From: Mesodorylaimus sp. YZB2_4 | Taxonomy: Eukaryota; Nematoda; Enoplea; Dorylaimida; Dorylaimidae | Length of the DNA stretch: 64,000 nucleotides | Assembly: GCA_030248295.1 (NCBI GenBank) | Contig: JASANH010001196.1 | Coordinates: 163,655-227,654, forward strand | Direction of reading: 5' to 3' | Part shown: one piece after another, positions 45,054 to 56,580 of the stretch | How the letters are laid out: each line of letters begins with the position of its first letter | Numbering within the stretch: the first letter of the stretch is position 1 | Translations under genes and position numbers: made by a program | The notes under the pieces: generated by a model | What the model was told of the DNA's origin: nothing | What the model saw: only the letters and a program-made list of their open reading frames with translations | Databases searched by the model: none

Positions 45054-48000
45054 TCAATTTCTCCGGAATATTCTTAGACTTCTATTTATCAGCTGAACAA
45101 AGTCAGTCATCAAACACCAAACAAAACTTCGTAAAGCTACAATTTTTGCTGATACGACCAATGCAAACCATGAAGATCCTAAAGCAGAACCTTGTTTCCA
45201 CACGATGGGGTCGACTTCGCCATCGAATATTTTCTTCATGGTTTTAATAAACAGATATTCGCCAAGTTCCTTTTTCCCATCATTATTCATATCATGAGTC
45301 ACTCCTTTGAACGATCCATCCTTTTCGTTTGTCAAGTTTTCCAATCCTTAAAATAAACATGAAAGTATGAGATTTCTCACAAGAATGCCGCCCAAGGGCT
45401 ATAAAATCTCTATATGCACACTCAGGATTGTGGAGGGGGGGGGAGCACTGCAATTTTAAAATTGTGTGGCTTAGGTTCTTGGAAGTTTTGAGCGGGACCA
45501 TCAAGCAAAGCCGTTCGACCCGAAAAGCAAAAGACGTTTTTCACCCCCCCCCTCCTTCGTTGATATCCCTTGCATCCACCTCGTGCTAACAAGCCCTTTT
45601 ACATTACTGATGACCAGCGCGATCACGCATGCCTGACGACTGATTTGCGACTGCAACGAAACGAGGTGTGCGTAGCAAACACGCAAAAACAAAGAGTTGC
45701 TGCTTAGAATGCGCCCTCGCTCCTTCTTCCGTTCTCCCAGTGGAATACACTACATAACTTCGAGACCTGTTGCTTGTTTGCATCCCATCCCTATCTCGGA
45801 GCGAAAATCGATTAAAATGGTGAGGGTGGGGCGAATTGTGAGAGGAAATTTGTGCTGAAACTGCATCTTGACTACTGTACTCGTACGTACGTCGCATAAC
45901 GTTGTTGTCCTAGCTGCGTGCATTTATGTATGTACATGTTCATCATGTTCATGTTTTACCGCATAACAAACTCTTATGCGCACTCGTGGGTGAAGAGACA
46001 AATTTTCCACAAAATGATGATTGATGTATGTGTACTGTACTGTATGTTGCATATCTGTGAAAGAGGAGTACGAGTGAGAATTTACATTTCTTATAGAACT
46101 ACAGTATTGTGATGTAGGCACTCAACGAATCGTTCTTACCGATATATCGGATCAGAAGAGCTTCAAAAGATTTAGCCGTGTCCTCATTTGGGCATAAGAA
46201 CGACGCAAAGGCAGCGCCACCGTTTCTGAATGCTTTTCTGATTCTAGTGGCTGTCTTCTCGTTCTGGAAAAGCAAACCGAATGACAGAGTTCGAAATTTT
46301 AAAACCATTTCGACATGCTCACATCCGTGCTGTCTCTGGCTTCCGCAAAACAATGAAACTCCCGATTCTTAGATCCCTTTCCAACGTAGATCATACTTTC
46401 CTTGCATTCCCGAGCTGTCCTTTTTTTTTCTTTCGCGTCTGAAAATTAATCATCTGAAAATTAGTGAGCCGGTATTCCTTCAAAGCTGGCGGATCTTTGA
46501 CCGCCTGACATAAATATACATACTAACACCCCACAATAACCCGGCGAGCACAGAATTTTAACTTTTCTTGGCAATCAATAACTGGGGCCAAAGCTCGACC
46601 GACAGTCAGTCCAGGCCTTGACGTCGATATAGGATGAAAGTCACAAAGCAATAGTAGCATAGGTTCGCCAGACTAGCAAAAACCTATTTTAAGTTTGAGA
46701 GATCGGGTGCTGATTTCCTTAAAATCTCCCATCGAGATCTTTAGTCAAGTTAAGTCAATCACCCTTTTTTTAAGAAAAACCTACAGTTGCCTGCATAAGA
46801 ATCAATAAGCCTACTAGTAGACCCCGGGGTCAACCCGACCCGATCCGATCCGGCCCGAAAGTCCCTGACCCGAAATTTCGGGTCGGGTTGACCCCAATTT
46901 TTCAGCGGTGGCTTAAGGTCCTTGAGATAGAATCGCAGGAAAAAACAAAGGCCCTTGAGGCAAAATTGCAGTATTTTTGACCAGAACTTCGCGCAAGTTC
47001 TCCCAACATATGATGAGTACAGTATGGTGTGAAGGTGGGTGACTAAGTGAAAATATTTTGATGGAGGAACCTTAATATATAAGGCACCCGAATTTTCATC
47101 TTTTGTTATTCCCGATTTTGACCCGCTCCGACCTGAAAGTACCTGACCCGATTCGGGGTCTACCTACCATTAGACTCATGATATTTTTTGCGATTTTCTT
47201 CAACGCCTTTAGCAGAGTAATATATGTAATAATAATACTTTTGCTCAATCGACTCTTGCGAATTGTTCAAAAACAAATAATAACCATGATCAGGCGCGGC
47301 TGAACACACTTGGTCCACTAAGTCACCAAACTTCGTTGGCCCTGAAAAACAGTAGCTTGATCAAAGCTCGAGTTAAAATCAAAGTCGGGACAGAACGCAC
47401 ATATCTTTCCTGCAGCAACATTTTCTTTGTGTTTATTTGTGCCGGCATGTTGCTTCAGATCACCTCGACCATTACTGCCTATCGATATATCTGACTGGCA
47501 CACAGCACAAACCGCATAGTGCTTATTCGTCGGATGTTTTCGCACCCAGTCCTTCAACGTTGGGTCCTGCAGCCATTCGTCTTCGAAACTCTTCATGGTA
47601 GCTGTGCTTTCTGTAAGGACATCGCTTTTCGTTATGCCCTGCTTTACTTATGCTCACAGGTTGAATCCCCAGTGATAGAGGTCGGTTTGCTAACCATAAA
47701 CCCTCGCTGACCTTGCACGCCAGGCCTTGGGTGACTCAACCAGTACCAACGAGGTGCTACGAGTGGGGAGACGGAGGCTAAACGAGTAGACACCCTCAGG
47801 GCTGACGGCACACCCGCCATTGCCCAGGAATTGTGTGTCTTGTGCAAGATGCTCTCGCGCGGAGGTGCTCCTGATGGAGACACGCAGAGGGAATCTGCTG
47901 AGTGTGCTGGTCCCCGCATAGCCTTCCTTAAAAAATTTGACTGCGGGCTGGCTATAGGCAAAAGCGGGCTTCGACTGAAAAAACTAAAAAAAAGTATATG

Positions 48001-49855
48001 CCGCCCATACGTACTCTGATAGCGATAAGGGTTCGCTATCGAGGCGTCTCCAACCCCTTGGAAAATGAGCTAAATGAGTTCTGAGCTCCTATCAGTTTGG
48101 AAAAAGTCATGTCTCATAGCATTGCTACCTAGGCGCTTAAGGACAGAATGTATGGTAAATTTTTGGGCAACAAGTAATCCGTGAGTGCGTGACAGCAGTC
48201 AGACAGTGCAAATTTATCTGGCTTTTCCAAAGAACCAAAGCAGTCAATAACAACGCTCTTACCTTTCTTAAGTTTCGGAAATAAATCTGAAAAAGTACCG
48301 AGTAAGTCGATAAAACACTTGAAACTAGCTACCTCTATACAGGCGACAAGGTCCGCAATTGGGAATATACCCGTGGGTAATATTCAGTGCAGCCCAATGG
48401 TTCAGATCAACTGTTTCAGGATAATTTTTTTAATTTAGCAAATCTTTCACAAAGTTTTCTCAACTAAGGCAGCTGAATACAAAAAAATTTTAAGCAAAGT
48501 CTTCCTTTCATCGAAAAATTTTTGTGGGAGGAAAAGTGTGAAGCTCAAAATAGCGGCAAACCATCACCAGGTTCACTGAAAGGAAGTTGGGACAGGCTAC
48601 ATTAATTACTTACCCTGGTCCATTTTTATTACAAGCGACTTGCTAAAGTAGGCTTCGAATGAATCAACCAAAACTTCGTGGAAAGCTTCGAATATTTGCA
48701 CACAGGTTGATTTTTCCTGCAGAGAAAACTCCGACTATTAGCATGAACTTTCGAGCAGTTTTGAGCTCACATAATAGTCCAGAGCAGGCATTCCTTCTTA
48801 AACCTTCAGATTTTTAACTACCTTCAGATCTTAATAGCAAACAGACAGTAACATCTTAATTAGCTACCTCTTTTTTTAAAACAGGTTCCAATTTCTTCCA
48901 CTGCTCCGAGTCCTTATCAAAATACTCATTATGCTGAAAAGATAAGAGCATTTAGCTCGTCTAACAGCTTGCAAGTACTATATGAAAAGTTATTAATTGT
49001 AAAAACTTTTATGCTTGTATTGTTCATATAAAACGTCAGCATTAACAGCAGCGTTTGACAAGTGCGAATTGTACAATATGTACAGATGCCGCAAAAGCTT
49101 TGCTACTCACTTCTTTTTTTTCTTTGACCGCTATTTTTATGAGATTCGATGCTCCTTGTTTAAACTGTTGCACAAGATCAAGCGAAAGACCTAGAAAGCA
49201 CTTTAATGTCGTTGAATTCTAGATTATTGCAGGAACAAAAGATAACGTTTTGCAAGCGTGAGGCGGTTTTTCTATACTGTACATCAACTGCGCACAGTGA
49301 TTCTCAGCACAAAAATGAACGAAAAGAGATAATGGAGATACCGGCATAAGTTGGTGTGTTTTTGAAATATTTAAGCGACGCAAGCAGCAGCTCGCATACC
49401 ATTTTCAGCGGCTTGTATGACTTCTTGCGGGATACGGCACTGCAGTCGATAACGTATCGCATTTGGGTCCCTTGTCTTGAACTTCGCATAGCAAAGTCCG
49501 AGGTCATGCTCGAGCTTGCGGAGCTTGCGGAGCTTGCGGAGCTTGCGGGTCTCGCTAGTGCTCGAGGGTGCTAAAGTCATGGCCGAAAACTGGTCGACGA
49601 CACCTAGATAAAAAGATGATTAGATCAGTAGGAGGATCCATCCGAGCTGCTATTGCAGACTGTGACTCCAACATCGTTTACCTGGTATTTCAGAATCTTC
49701 CGGCTTCTCTATTGTACAGTTTTGTTGTTGTTGTTTTGATAGTGAGAGACCGTTTTCAACCGCCATGAGAAGGCAATATGCAGAGATCATAAGTTTTCTC
49801 TTTTCTTCGTTTATTACTTCATCTGGAAGACGGAATATATTATCCAAAAACGTGC
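45054..49855 (-). CDS. BED-type zinc-finger protein of unknown function, 10 exons (5' end unresolved)
   Basis: Exons: 49855-49682, 49603-49400, 49190-49111, 48933-48868, 48716-48614, 48286-48263 (24 nt), 47610-47401, 47341-47310, 46263-46140, 45346-45054. All joins agree in phase and encode 435 aa to TGA. Residues about 225-290 form a BED-like finger: a KSFEDEWLQDPTLKDWVRKH lead-in, C-x2-C (VCAVCQ) and H-x4-H (KQHAGTNKHKE), as in hAT-derived and KIAA1586-type proteins. Exon 49603-49400 has a basic run (RKLRKLRKLRKL) from a 9-bp repeat. The last exon has one EF-hand-like loop (DMNNDGKKELGE), perhaps chance. No transposase core follows the finger, so this is more likely a domesticated or host gene. 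The exon border at 47310 is chosen for frame; a longer exon to 47168 would not join downstream. Confidence 0.65.
46818..47162. mobile_element. MITE with TAGACCCCG ends, intronic
   Basis: The left end TAGACCCCGGGGTCAACCCG and the right end, which ends CGGGGTCTA, are inverted. A second hairpin (GGGTCAACCCGACCCG with CGGGTCGGGTTGACCC) lies in the left third. About 345 bp, no coding. It sits in the BED gene intron between exons 47341-47310 and 46263-46140. Confidence 0.65.
47655..47985 (+). mobile_element. tRNA-derived SINE, family B, copy 6 (5'-truncated)
   Basis: Begins at the B box (GGTTGAATCCCCAGTGATAG) without the A-box half, then continues with the family body (GAGGTCGGTTTGC, CTTGCACGCCAGGCC) and the 3' words GGCTATAGGCAAAAGCGGG. 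It lies in the BED gene intron between exons 48286-48263 and 47610-47401. Confidence 0.8.
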
Positions 49856-50210
49856 CTGGGTCAATCTACGGTAAGCGTCATAGACACTACAGTAACTGCA
49901 ACGAGTAGTTTATATTTGCGACAGCAATATGCAGATTGGACAGTCGGACCATGGGAAGGTATTCGCATAGTACGTGCAGTATTCTCTTAAAGTTAATTCC
50001 ATATGACTAGTCCATTCTATATGCTGTATGCTCACGGTGGCATTTTCGCAAACAAACTTGTTGCAAGAAAAGAAGCATTCAGAAAATTTAAATATCTTAC
50101 TGTGAAAAAAAGTTAAATTCAAAAGGTACAGATCTCACGATCGCTACGACTGATGATTGAATGACAAGAATGGCAATATTTTGTGAAAAATCTCAGAACT
50201 TTTAGCCTCG

Positions 50211-50328
50211 CTTAAAGCCCTGTTAGCCTCGCTTAAAACCCTGTTGACCTCGCTTAAAGCCCCGTTAGCCTCGCTTAAAACCCTGTTAGCCTCGCTTAAA
50301 ACCCTGTTAGGCTCGCTTAAAACCTCTT
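50211..50328 (-). repeat. 21-bp repeat, possible heptad-coding exon
   Basis: Five to six copies of a 21-bp unit (GAGGCTAACAGGGTTTTAAGC on the minus strand, divided 3 by 3 gives EANRVLS) start right after an acceptor-like GTTTCTTAG. Every copy stays open in this one frame while others hit TAA. An intact seven-codon period suggests a coiled-coil exon, joinable in phase 1 to the candidate exon 52266-52198. No strong donor is visible at its end, so exon status is uncertain. Confidence 0.5.
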
Positions 50329-52197
50329 CTAAGAAACCGTTTTTCCTTCCTGGCCGTTAGTAATGACAAATTAGACAGTTACCAACTATATACATTGGTT
50401 GAAAGCAACAAGTTATATATATCTGATAAAACTACCAAGCTATACTGTATTTCATCCTTTTATGACAGGATACTTTTGAAATTTTAGAAATTATCAATTA
50501 TTCCTTATTCTAGTCCAGACGGCACTGGACAAAACTAACAGAAAAAACTGAAAAATATTTCTTGTGTAAAAGATACTTCTACCTAAAAAGATAAAAACAC
50601 GATACGAAAGGCAGCGTAATGTGCTACGGCCGCAGCGAACAAAGATGTCCAGTCACACACTATGTCTGATCATGATCTGTACTAATAGGTAATCGATAGA
50701 GTAGAAAAAACTTGAATTAGTTGACCTTATCGGCAAGGCAGTTTCATGGTCTATTCAGGCCCCATTTTTAGATAACTTAGCTATTGGCAATGTGCAGTAC
50801 TGCGCGTATACTTGCAGTCGTATTTTCTATTACACGATCAGTATCAGTGATTTTCAGATCTATGAACTATACAGAATACATAGCGACTGCTCATCATGAT
50901 CGTGATATACTGTATAATAATTGTAGAAAGCTGCGCAGGATTTTTTAGGCCTTTTTTAAAATTATAGTTAAATCAATTGTTCAGCTTCGAACGTCCTTTC
51001 GTCAAACAGTTTCTGCGCACATACTGCATGCGAGTTTGTGACTCGATTGCTACCACCAAGGTACATAGCTTTGCTACCAGCCTGGCTATGTTGGGATGCG
51101 CATGCACCGATGGTCCCTGATAACTAATCCGTTTTAAAATCCAAAACATTCTGGAGGTAGCATAACTCATGTAATTTGATTTTGTTCCTACCTCAACAGT
51201 ATGCTGTCAAACAGAGGCCTGATTTGCATATAGTCGGGTAAATAAGACATGAACATCATGCCCTACATGCTCACGATCAGAGGAGCAAAGTCTATGACAC
51301 AAATCGGGAAGGTCCCTCTTTGGGAAAGCAAAGTATAAAAAACGTGTATTCGCGCGTGAATGAAACTACAAGTTTAGCAGTTCAGTGAAGCCCACAAATG
51401 AGGTCCCGAATGCCAACCTAGCCCAGATATAGTAGTTTTCAAGAGAGACGACTGGTTGACGAAATATCACTCACAACTCATTGTTAGTTACAGCGGCTCT
51501 TCTTCGACAAAAGCAGAATCATACGATACTGTATATGTATTTCACAATCGATATTATTAATTAATTTACATGCTACAGTAATTGATTGCGAGCGGTCAAA
51601 AAGGATTTGTTAAAAACTATGCGAAGGCAGAATGCATGTTTTGTAAAATCCGCGACTGTTTTTCCTTTTTCCTTTTGTCCTCCTTGTTGTGAAGAAAAAT
51701 GATGTATCTTTTTTTACGCGAAGTTCCATGGTCATTTCAAATTAAAAAATGAGTAGTTTATATTTGTGAAGCTAATATGCAGATGATCGGAGTAGGGCAG
51801 TTGGAATGCATCGCACAAACTACTACCTGTACTGTATATAACTATTCCAAGTCACTATATGCCTACAGTGTCATTCTGGCAAACCATCTTGGGGCGGTAA
51901 AAGGATGGCATTGAAGGTCAGTTTTTTTATAAAAAGCGCTGAATTACGAGGTTTAGATCTTGTGACTAGCTCGAAAAATCATTGAATGACTAGAATAGTT
52001 ATATGCGTTTGTGAAAATTTTTTCAAAAATCCAGCCTGATTTTTACGACCTGGTTACCACTTCTAAGAAACCGTTTTTTATTTCCTATTTGTTGATTGTT
52101 GCAAGCGAAACAGTTTTCAGCTAAGCCAGCCTAATCTACTGAGCTCTAATTCTCAATCGTTTTATGACAAGATGCTTCCATAAATGTTTGTGCTTAC

Positions 52198-52389
52198 TGG
52201 TTTCCTTTGTCGTTTCTTCTGTCGTTGCTTCTGTCGTTGCTTCTGTCGTTTGATTCGATTCGGTCGCTGTTGAAATTGAGACAGATGATAAGATTGACCT
52301 TGCATGACTAGACAATCTCATAAATTTCAGTGCTTACCAGATCCCGACGATCCAGATCGACTTGTTTGTTTTGACTCGGTTGCTGACAT
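52198..52389 (-). CDS. Candidate 5' exons (start codon + Thr/Glu repeat)
   Basis: 52389-52338 starts ATG (MSATESKQTSRSGSSGS) and ends G/GTAAGC. 52266-52198 follows TTTCAACAG, encodes TESNQTTEATTEATTEET from a 12-bp repeat, and ends A/GTAAGC. Both are phase 1 at each end, as would be needed to join the 50328 heptad exon and perhaps the BED gene at 49855. The link is inference. Confidence 0.45.
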
Positions 52390-53365
52390 CGTGACAAACA
52401 AATAATAAAGAAATTAAAAAAATATTTTGCACGTAGAAGATATTTTCACCTAAGAAACAAAACACGGTGGTGAGGGCAGTGCATTTCGCCCAACTGTCGC
52501 CGCGAACGAAGATTTCATCGGAAAAAATATCTGATCGTATGCGCCTTATCGCAAGTAAGCGAAGAAGTCGAAAAATTTAAGCTGGTCACCCTCATCCTTG
52601 AATAACTATCCCGGTTTATTCAGACATTATTTAGATAATTTAGCTCTTGATAAAGTACAGTGCAGTACTGTGCGTATTCACTATGTAAACACCATGTGCA
52701 CACTACGTATGCAATTATACTTCATACTGTATCTATAGTGTATGTGTTTCATTATATCATCAGTATCTGTGATTTTTAGAACTGCATTGTGACTGATCAT
52801 CATGATCGTGATGCGAAGTAATCCCCTTCCGCATTCGAGTTCCCCTTCCGCAAGCGTTCGCCGCCCATGTGGGCGAGAAACTCTGTCAATACCTGTAACG
52901 TTGCTAGCCTGTAGCCTGTGGCTAAGGTACCCAGCCGACCATGCGCGAGTACCTATGATGCTTGATTATTGATCCGTATGAGAAATCGAAAATTAAAAGA
53001 AACTAACAACAAGTTCTCTGATCTTCCTTAACTCTTTGCCTTTGAGCAGAGACAGAGTTTGTGTAATCAGAAAAGCCTGACCGCCATGCCCTGCCACTGC
53101 TCACGATCAGAGAAGCAAAGTCTCTGCCCTATCTGAGCTGGGAATATCTCTCGTTGGCAAAGCAATTAGTCAACGTACTGTAGGTATGTATATTAGGTAC
53201 CCTCGCACGACTTAATCTTGAGGCTTTTCGTAGTGCCGTACCAGTGAAACCGACAAATAAAATTCAGAGGCCAGGCTTGCGCAGACCTTCATACATGTAG
53301 TATTTTCAAAGAGAAATGACTAGGTAGTAGGTTAGCTCTTCATCCACCAGAACGGACTCGTGCGA

Positions 53366-53703
53366 CATTTATATTTCATAGCTGATATTATCTGTTAATT
53401 TACATGCTTATTGCTTGCAAGCCGTCAAAAAGGGCTTGTCGAGATCAATGATAACAAGAAATTCAAGATTTAAAAAATAGAGCTGCAAAGGTTTGAAGAA
53501 AACAGGACGGCGCTTGCGATCCGATTAGAAGCAAATTCCAAAAGTGTGTAGTAATGAAAAGCGCCGTCATGTTTTTCTTAAAAGCTCTTACAGCTTTTAA
53601 TGAATGTGTAATCTCAAAATTCTTGTTAGCGTTAATCTTGAAAACCATTTTTGACGACTCACAAGCAATAAGCATGTAAATTAACTGATAATATCGAATC
53701 AAA
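53366..53703. repeat. Inverted repeat ending the segmental duplication
   Basis: The arm 53366-53480 (GATATTATCTGTTAATTTAC, ATGCTTATTGCTTGCAAGC) returns reverse-complemented at 53590-53703. It is effectively a third, inverted copy of the duplication end, which also matches 51545-51610. Confidence 0.8.
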
Positions 53704-54204
53704 TATACTTTTATGCCACCAAAATATGAATCCCCTTATGGTTCGCCATCGGCTGACGCAGCACACTGGGTGGGACAGGAAATTTTATCACTAATCGGCT
53801 GGTTATGAAAAAAGGTCAACTAGGTAAATTACGAAAGTCGCGTCGATGCTTGGAGCAGTACGTCTTGTCCAAAACACGAAGCGGAACCGACACAGGAAGG
53901 AGGAGACCAAACTGAACCTAGCAGTTTTCAAAAGAAATGACTAGTCGATGGTGATACAACATTTGGAGCCCCTCAGCTCTTCATCGACCAAATGGACGGT
54001 GTATTGGCGACAAGCATGCGCAGTGCAGACGTATTTGCACATAGTGCTCCACTACCAATTGATCGTGAGTGCAGCGCCTATTTTGCACAAGACATTGTGC
54101 TTCGCTTCGCACAGGTGGGATGACACGGGTGAACATGTCATTTAGACATCATGGCATTGATCTTGACGAACTAAAATGTGGTGAATCGTTGCTAGAAGCA
54201 AGAA

Positions 54205-54837
54205 CGTCGGCACCAGGCAGCGTTATAGTTTGGGCATTTTCAACTAGTATGTTACTGGTCAGTGAATCACCAACAATGATATTTTTCCGGAAAGCAGCTG
54301 CTGTTGTTTAAAAAGCACGATCTCAAATACATTAAAATTTTGCCAGCTTCATTTTTTTCTATAAAATGGCGGATGTGCATTGGTGGAGGAATAAACTATG
54401 CAAAGGTTCATACCTTGCCCCCCAGTACCTATCGACTACATTCTCTTTCAAAATTTTTCCATCCGTCGATAATATCTCCCGCAGATCCTGGTTTTGAGTA
54501 AACTAATATAATAATCTGATTCAATTTTTTTCTCTGAGTAGCATGTAGTAGAAAAATTCAGTACTTTTTCAAAATCAATGCGAACCATGACGAGTGATTT
54601 GATTTGATCCCGATTTTGAGATTTGATTTGTCGTCCGAGCTGCTTCGCGATTACTGGATCGTTTGTCGAACAAGTTTGAATTGATTCGTTGAAAGCCCCA
54701 TGTGCACGCGACTTTACGTACTGATAAGCGATTTCGGCCGATGGAAATTGGAAACCAAGCAAACGAATCTTTGCGGGATAAAAATGTGAGAGTATATGAT
54801 CTCTGCCTCTACATGAAATAACATCCGAAATTTTGAA
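54205..54837 (-). pseudogene. NADAR + SGNH fusion gene, decayed copy A
   Basis: This is a paralog of the 62264-61105 gene. NADAR residues are readable (FYPAKIRLLGFQFPSAEIAY, IAKQLGRQIKS), and the second exon (about 54505-54412) and the start of the SGNH exon (NIIVGDSLTSNILVENA) are present. However, the codon matching the ATG of copy B is ATT, and homology stops after TLPGA at about 54213, losing the Asn and Asp/His blocks. It should be a pseudogene. It does preserve one base (TTCCGGAAAAA) that copy B lacks. Confidence 0.8.
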
Positions 54838-54904
54838 AAGGCATGACACGTATCAGATCAAGGAAGATACTGTATGGCATACGCAACCGCGGTTTCTGAC
54901 AACT

Positions 54905-56580
54905 TACAGTGCATCTCTATACCGACAATGTTTTCCTCGCCAGTGAGGCCAGAGCAGCGACCCAGAGGGATACCCAGCTATGGAAAGATCGGTTAGACGA
55001 ATATCACCTACAGCTAAACGTCAAGAAAAGCTGGAGGGTGGCCCCAGACTGGTGGCACCGTCACCATCGATAACGAAGAGCTGAAGAAGACTGGAGAATT
55101 CTGGTACCTGGGTTCAAATTATCAGCTACGACGGAAGTGTTGCAGCTGAAGGCGAATTTACATTGCTGCGTCTGGTGCGTACGCCGCAAGAGCCGAGCCG
55201 AGACGACCGAGCTAACCGAGCCCCATGATTTTCACATTGAAAAGCTCGGCTTGCGTTCATGCGGTTGGCTCCGATTGCGGTCGGGTGGCTCGGTCGGTGC
55301 ATTCACATTGGCGTTGACCGACCGAGCGTCGTTTTTTGGTCTGCAACAAAGCGGGCTCGGTTTGAGAGATCGCCCGCGCTGGCCCCGCGCGAGAAGCGAG
55401 ACCATACTGTACACCCACCGCCGCCGCCAGCCAAAAAATTTTTTAACAGCCGCTGTCTTGAACCATTCTAAATGACTGACCATTGGCTGACGATAGCATC
55501 CTCGACTATCTTTTCTATGATCATAACGCAAATTCCCCTTTACTGCGCTCCTGCAGTGTTCAACACAGAGAGGATATCTATGCACCAAAGTGTCCTTTAT
55601 GAGCAGACTGACCTCCGGTAATTCAGTGCTCTCTCCCGAGTTTCCCAATCATTCTTAGCTCATGCACCCCTTGTGGAATATGCATTGTGGGCAATGCTTG
55701 ACACTTTTAGATCTTGATATATTGTACAGTGGCCGTGTACAGCCGAGGCTCGCCTCAGGCCCAAACTGGAGCAAGTTTTAGGCTGCGATATGCCCGATTC
55801 ATGCAAAACCATAATTACAGTGCATCCCCATTGGTAGCGGGGATGTAGTTTTTCTTGCTCTCAATTAACAATTTCACTTCCACGCGTCTCCAGCCAAAAT
55901 TGAATAAAAACTGATCAAAATACCGATATTTCCAAGTCCAAGCACAGGTGAGCTCGGTTGGAAAAGTTGAAAATTCTCAACTTCGACCGAGCCGAGCAAA
56001 CCGAGCGAACTGCACTGGACGCAAGTCAATGTGAATAGAGCATCGGCTGGCCGCTCCAGACGCACTGGACGCAAGACGCATTGGACGCGAGACGTAAGAG
56101 ACGCAGGACGCACTGGACGCATAGTCAATGTGAATACTACCTCGGATAGCCGGCTCGGTCGGCTCGGTTGCTCGGCTCGGTCGGATGGCTCGGTCGGATG
56201 GTGCGTCTCCAATGTGAATTCGCCTTGACGCCCGAGCAAGAATACAAGTAGCCTGGATGAAGTGGCGCCAGTTGACAGGTGCGACTGATGGATCATGGAC
56301 AAGTTCAAGGGAAAGATCTACAAAACGGTGGTCCACCCAGCATCGCCGTATGGGTCCAAATGCTGGCCTGCTTCATCCACCCAGGCCCTCAATGCTGTAG
56401 AGGCTCGACTAGCAGTTGATACTCGGCACGGAGCTGGCAGCTGGGTGCGTCACCCTTCAGGGAGACTTTTCAGCCATGTACTAGGTCGGAGGACTTGGGG
56501 CTCCCTGGGTTTCTTGCTGGCGTGGTGCAAAAGCTCCGCCGGTCACTGCCTTAAGTAACTCGTATTACAACATTATGCAG
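54905..56580 (+). mobile_element. RTE-like LINE fragment, split by a TIR transposon
   Basis: 54905-55149 encodes RT pieces (LYTDNVFLASEARAATQRDT, QLWKDRLDEYHLQLNVKK). 56226-56580 continues with RARIQVAWMKWRQLTG and KGKIYKTVVHPASPYGSKCW. These are the palm (YADD in active elements, here YTDN) and following region of RTE-type retrotransposons. Several frameshifts are present, so the element is dead. The frame runs straight across the transposon insertion when one TGA target copy is removed. Confidence 0.85.
55150..56225. mobile_element. TIR DNA transposon with AGGC ends, inserted in a LINE
   Basis: The left end is AGGCGAATTTACATTG and the right end CAATGTGAATTCGCCT, with target duplication TGA (55147-55149, 56226-56228). 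1076 bp. The subterminal regions hold repeated GGCTCGGTCGG and CTGGACGCA words on opposite strands, so much of the element can fold back. No transposase was recognised. Same terminal AGGC and 3-bp duplication as the elements at 25571 and 31139. Confidence 0.9.

Larger units (their letters stand above)
49900..53460. repeat. Diverged tandem segmental duplication, about 1.75-kb units
   Basis: Blocks in 49900-51640 reappear in the same order in 51750-53460. Examples are GAGTAGTTTATATTTG (49902, 51751), TCTAAGAAACCGTTTTT (50328, 52062), ACGATCAGTATCAGTGATTT / ATCATCAGTATCTGTGATTT (50835, 52755), CTGCTCATCATGATCGTGAT / CTGATCATCATGATCGTGAT (50887, 52792) and TGCTCACGATCAGAG (51270, 53098). Identity is patchy with many indels, so the event is old. 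Confidence 0.75.

Noticed and set aside
45325-45362. Lone EF-hand-like loop as proof of calcium binding
   Set aside because: One loop without flanking helices of EF type or a partner hand; position 8 is Lys rather than hydrophobic.
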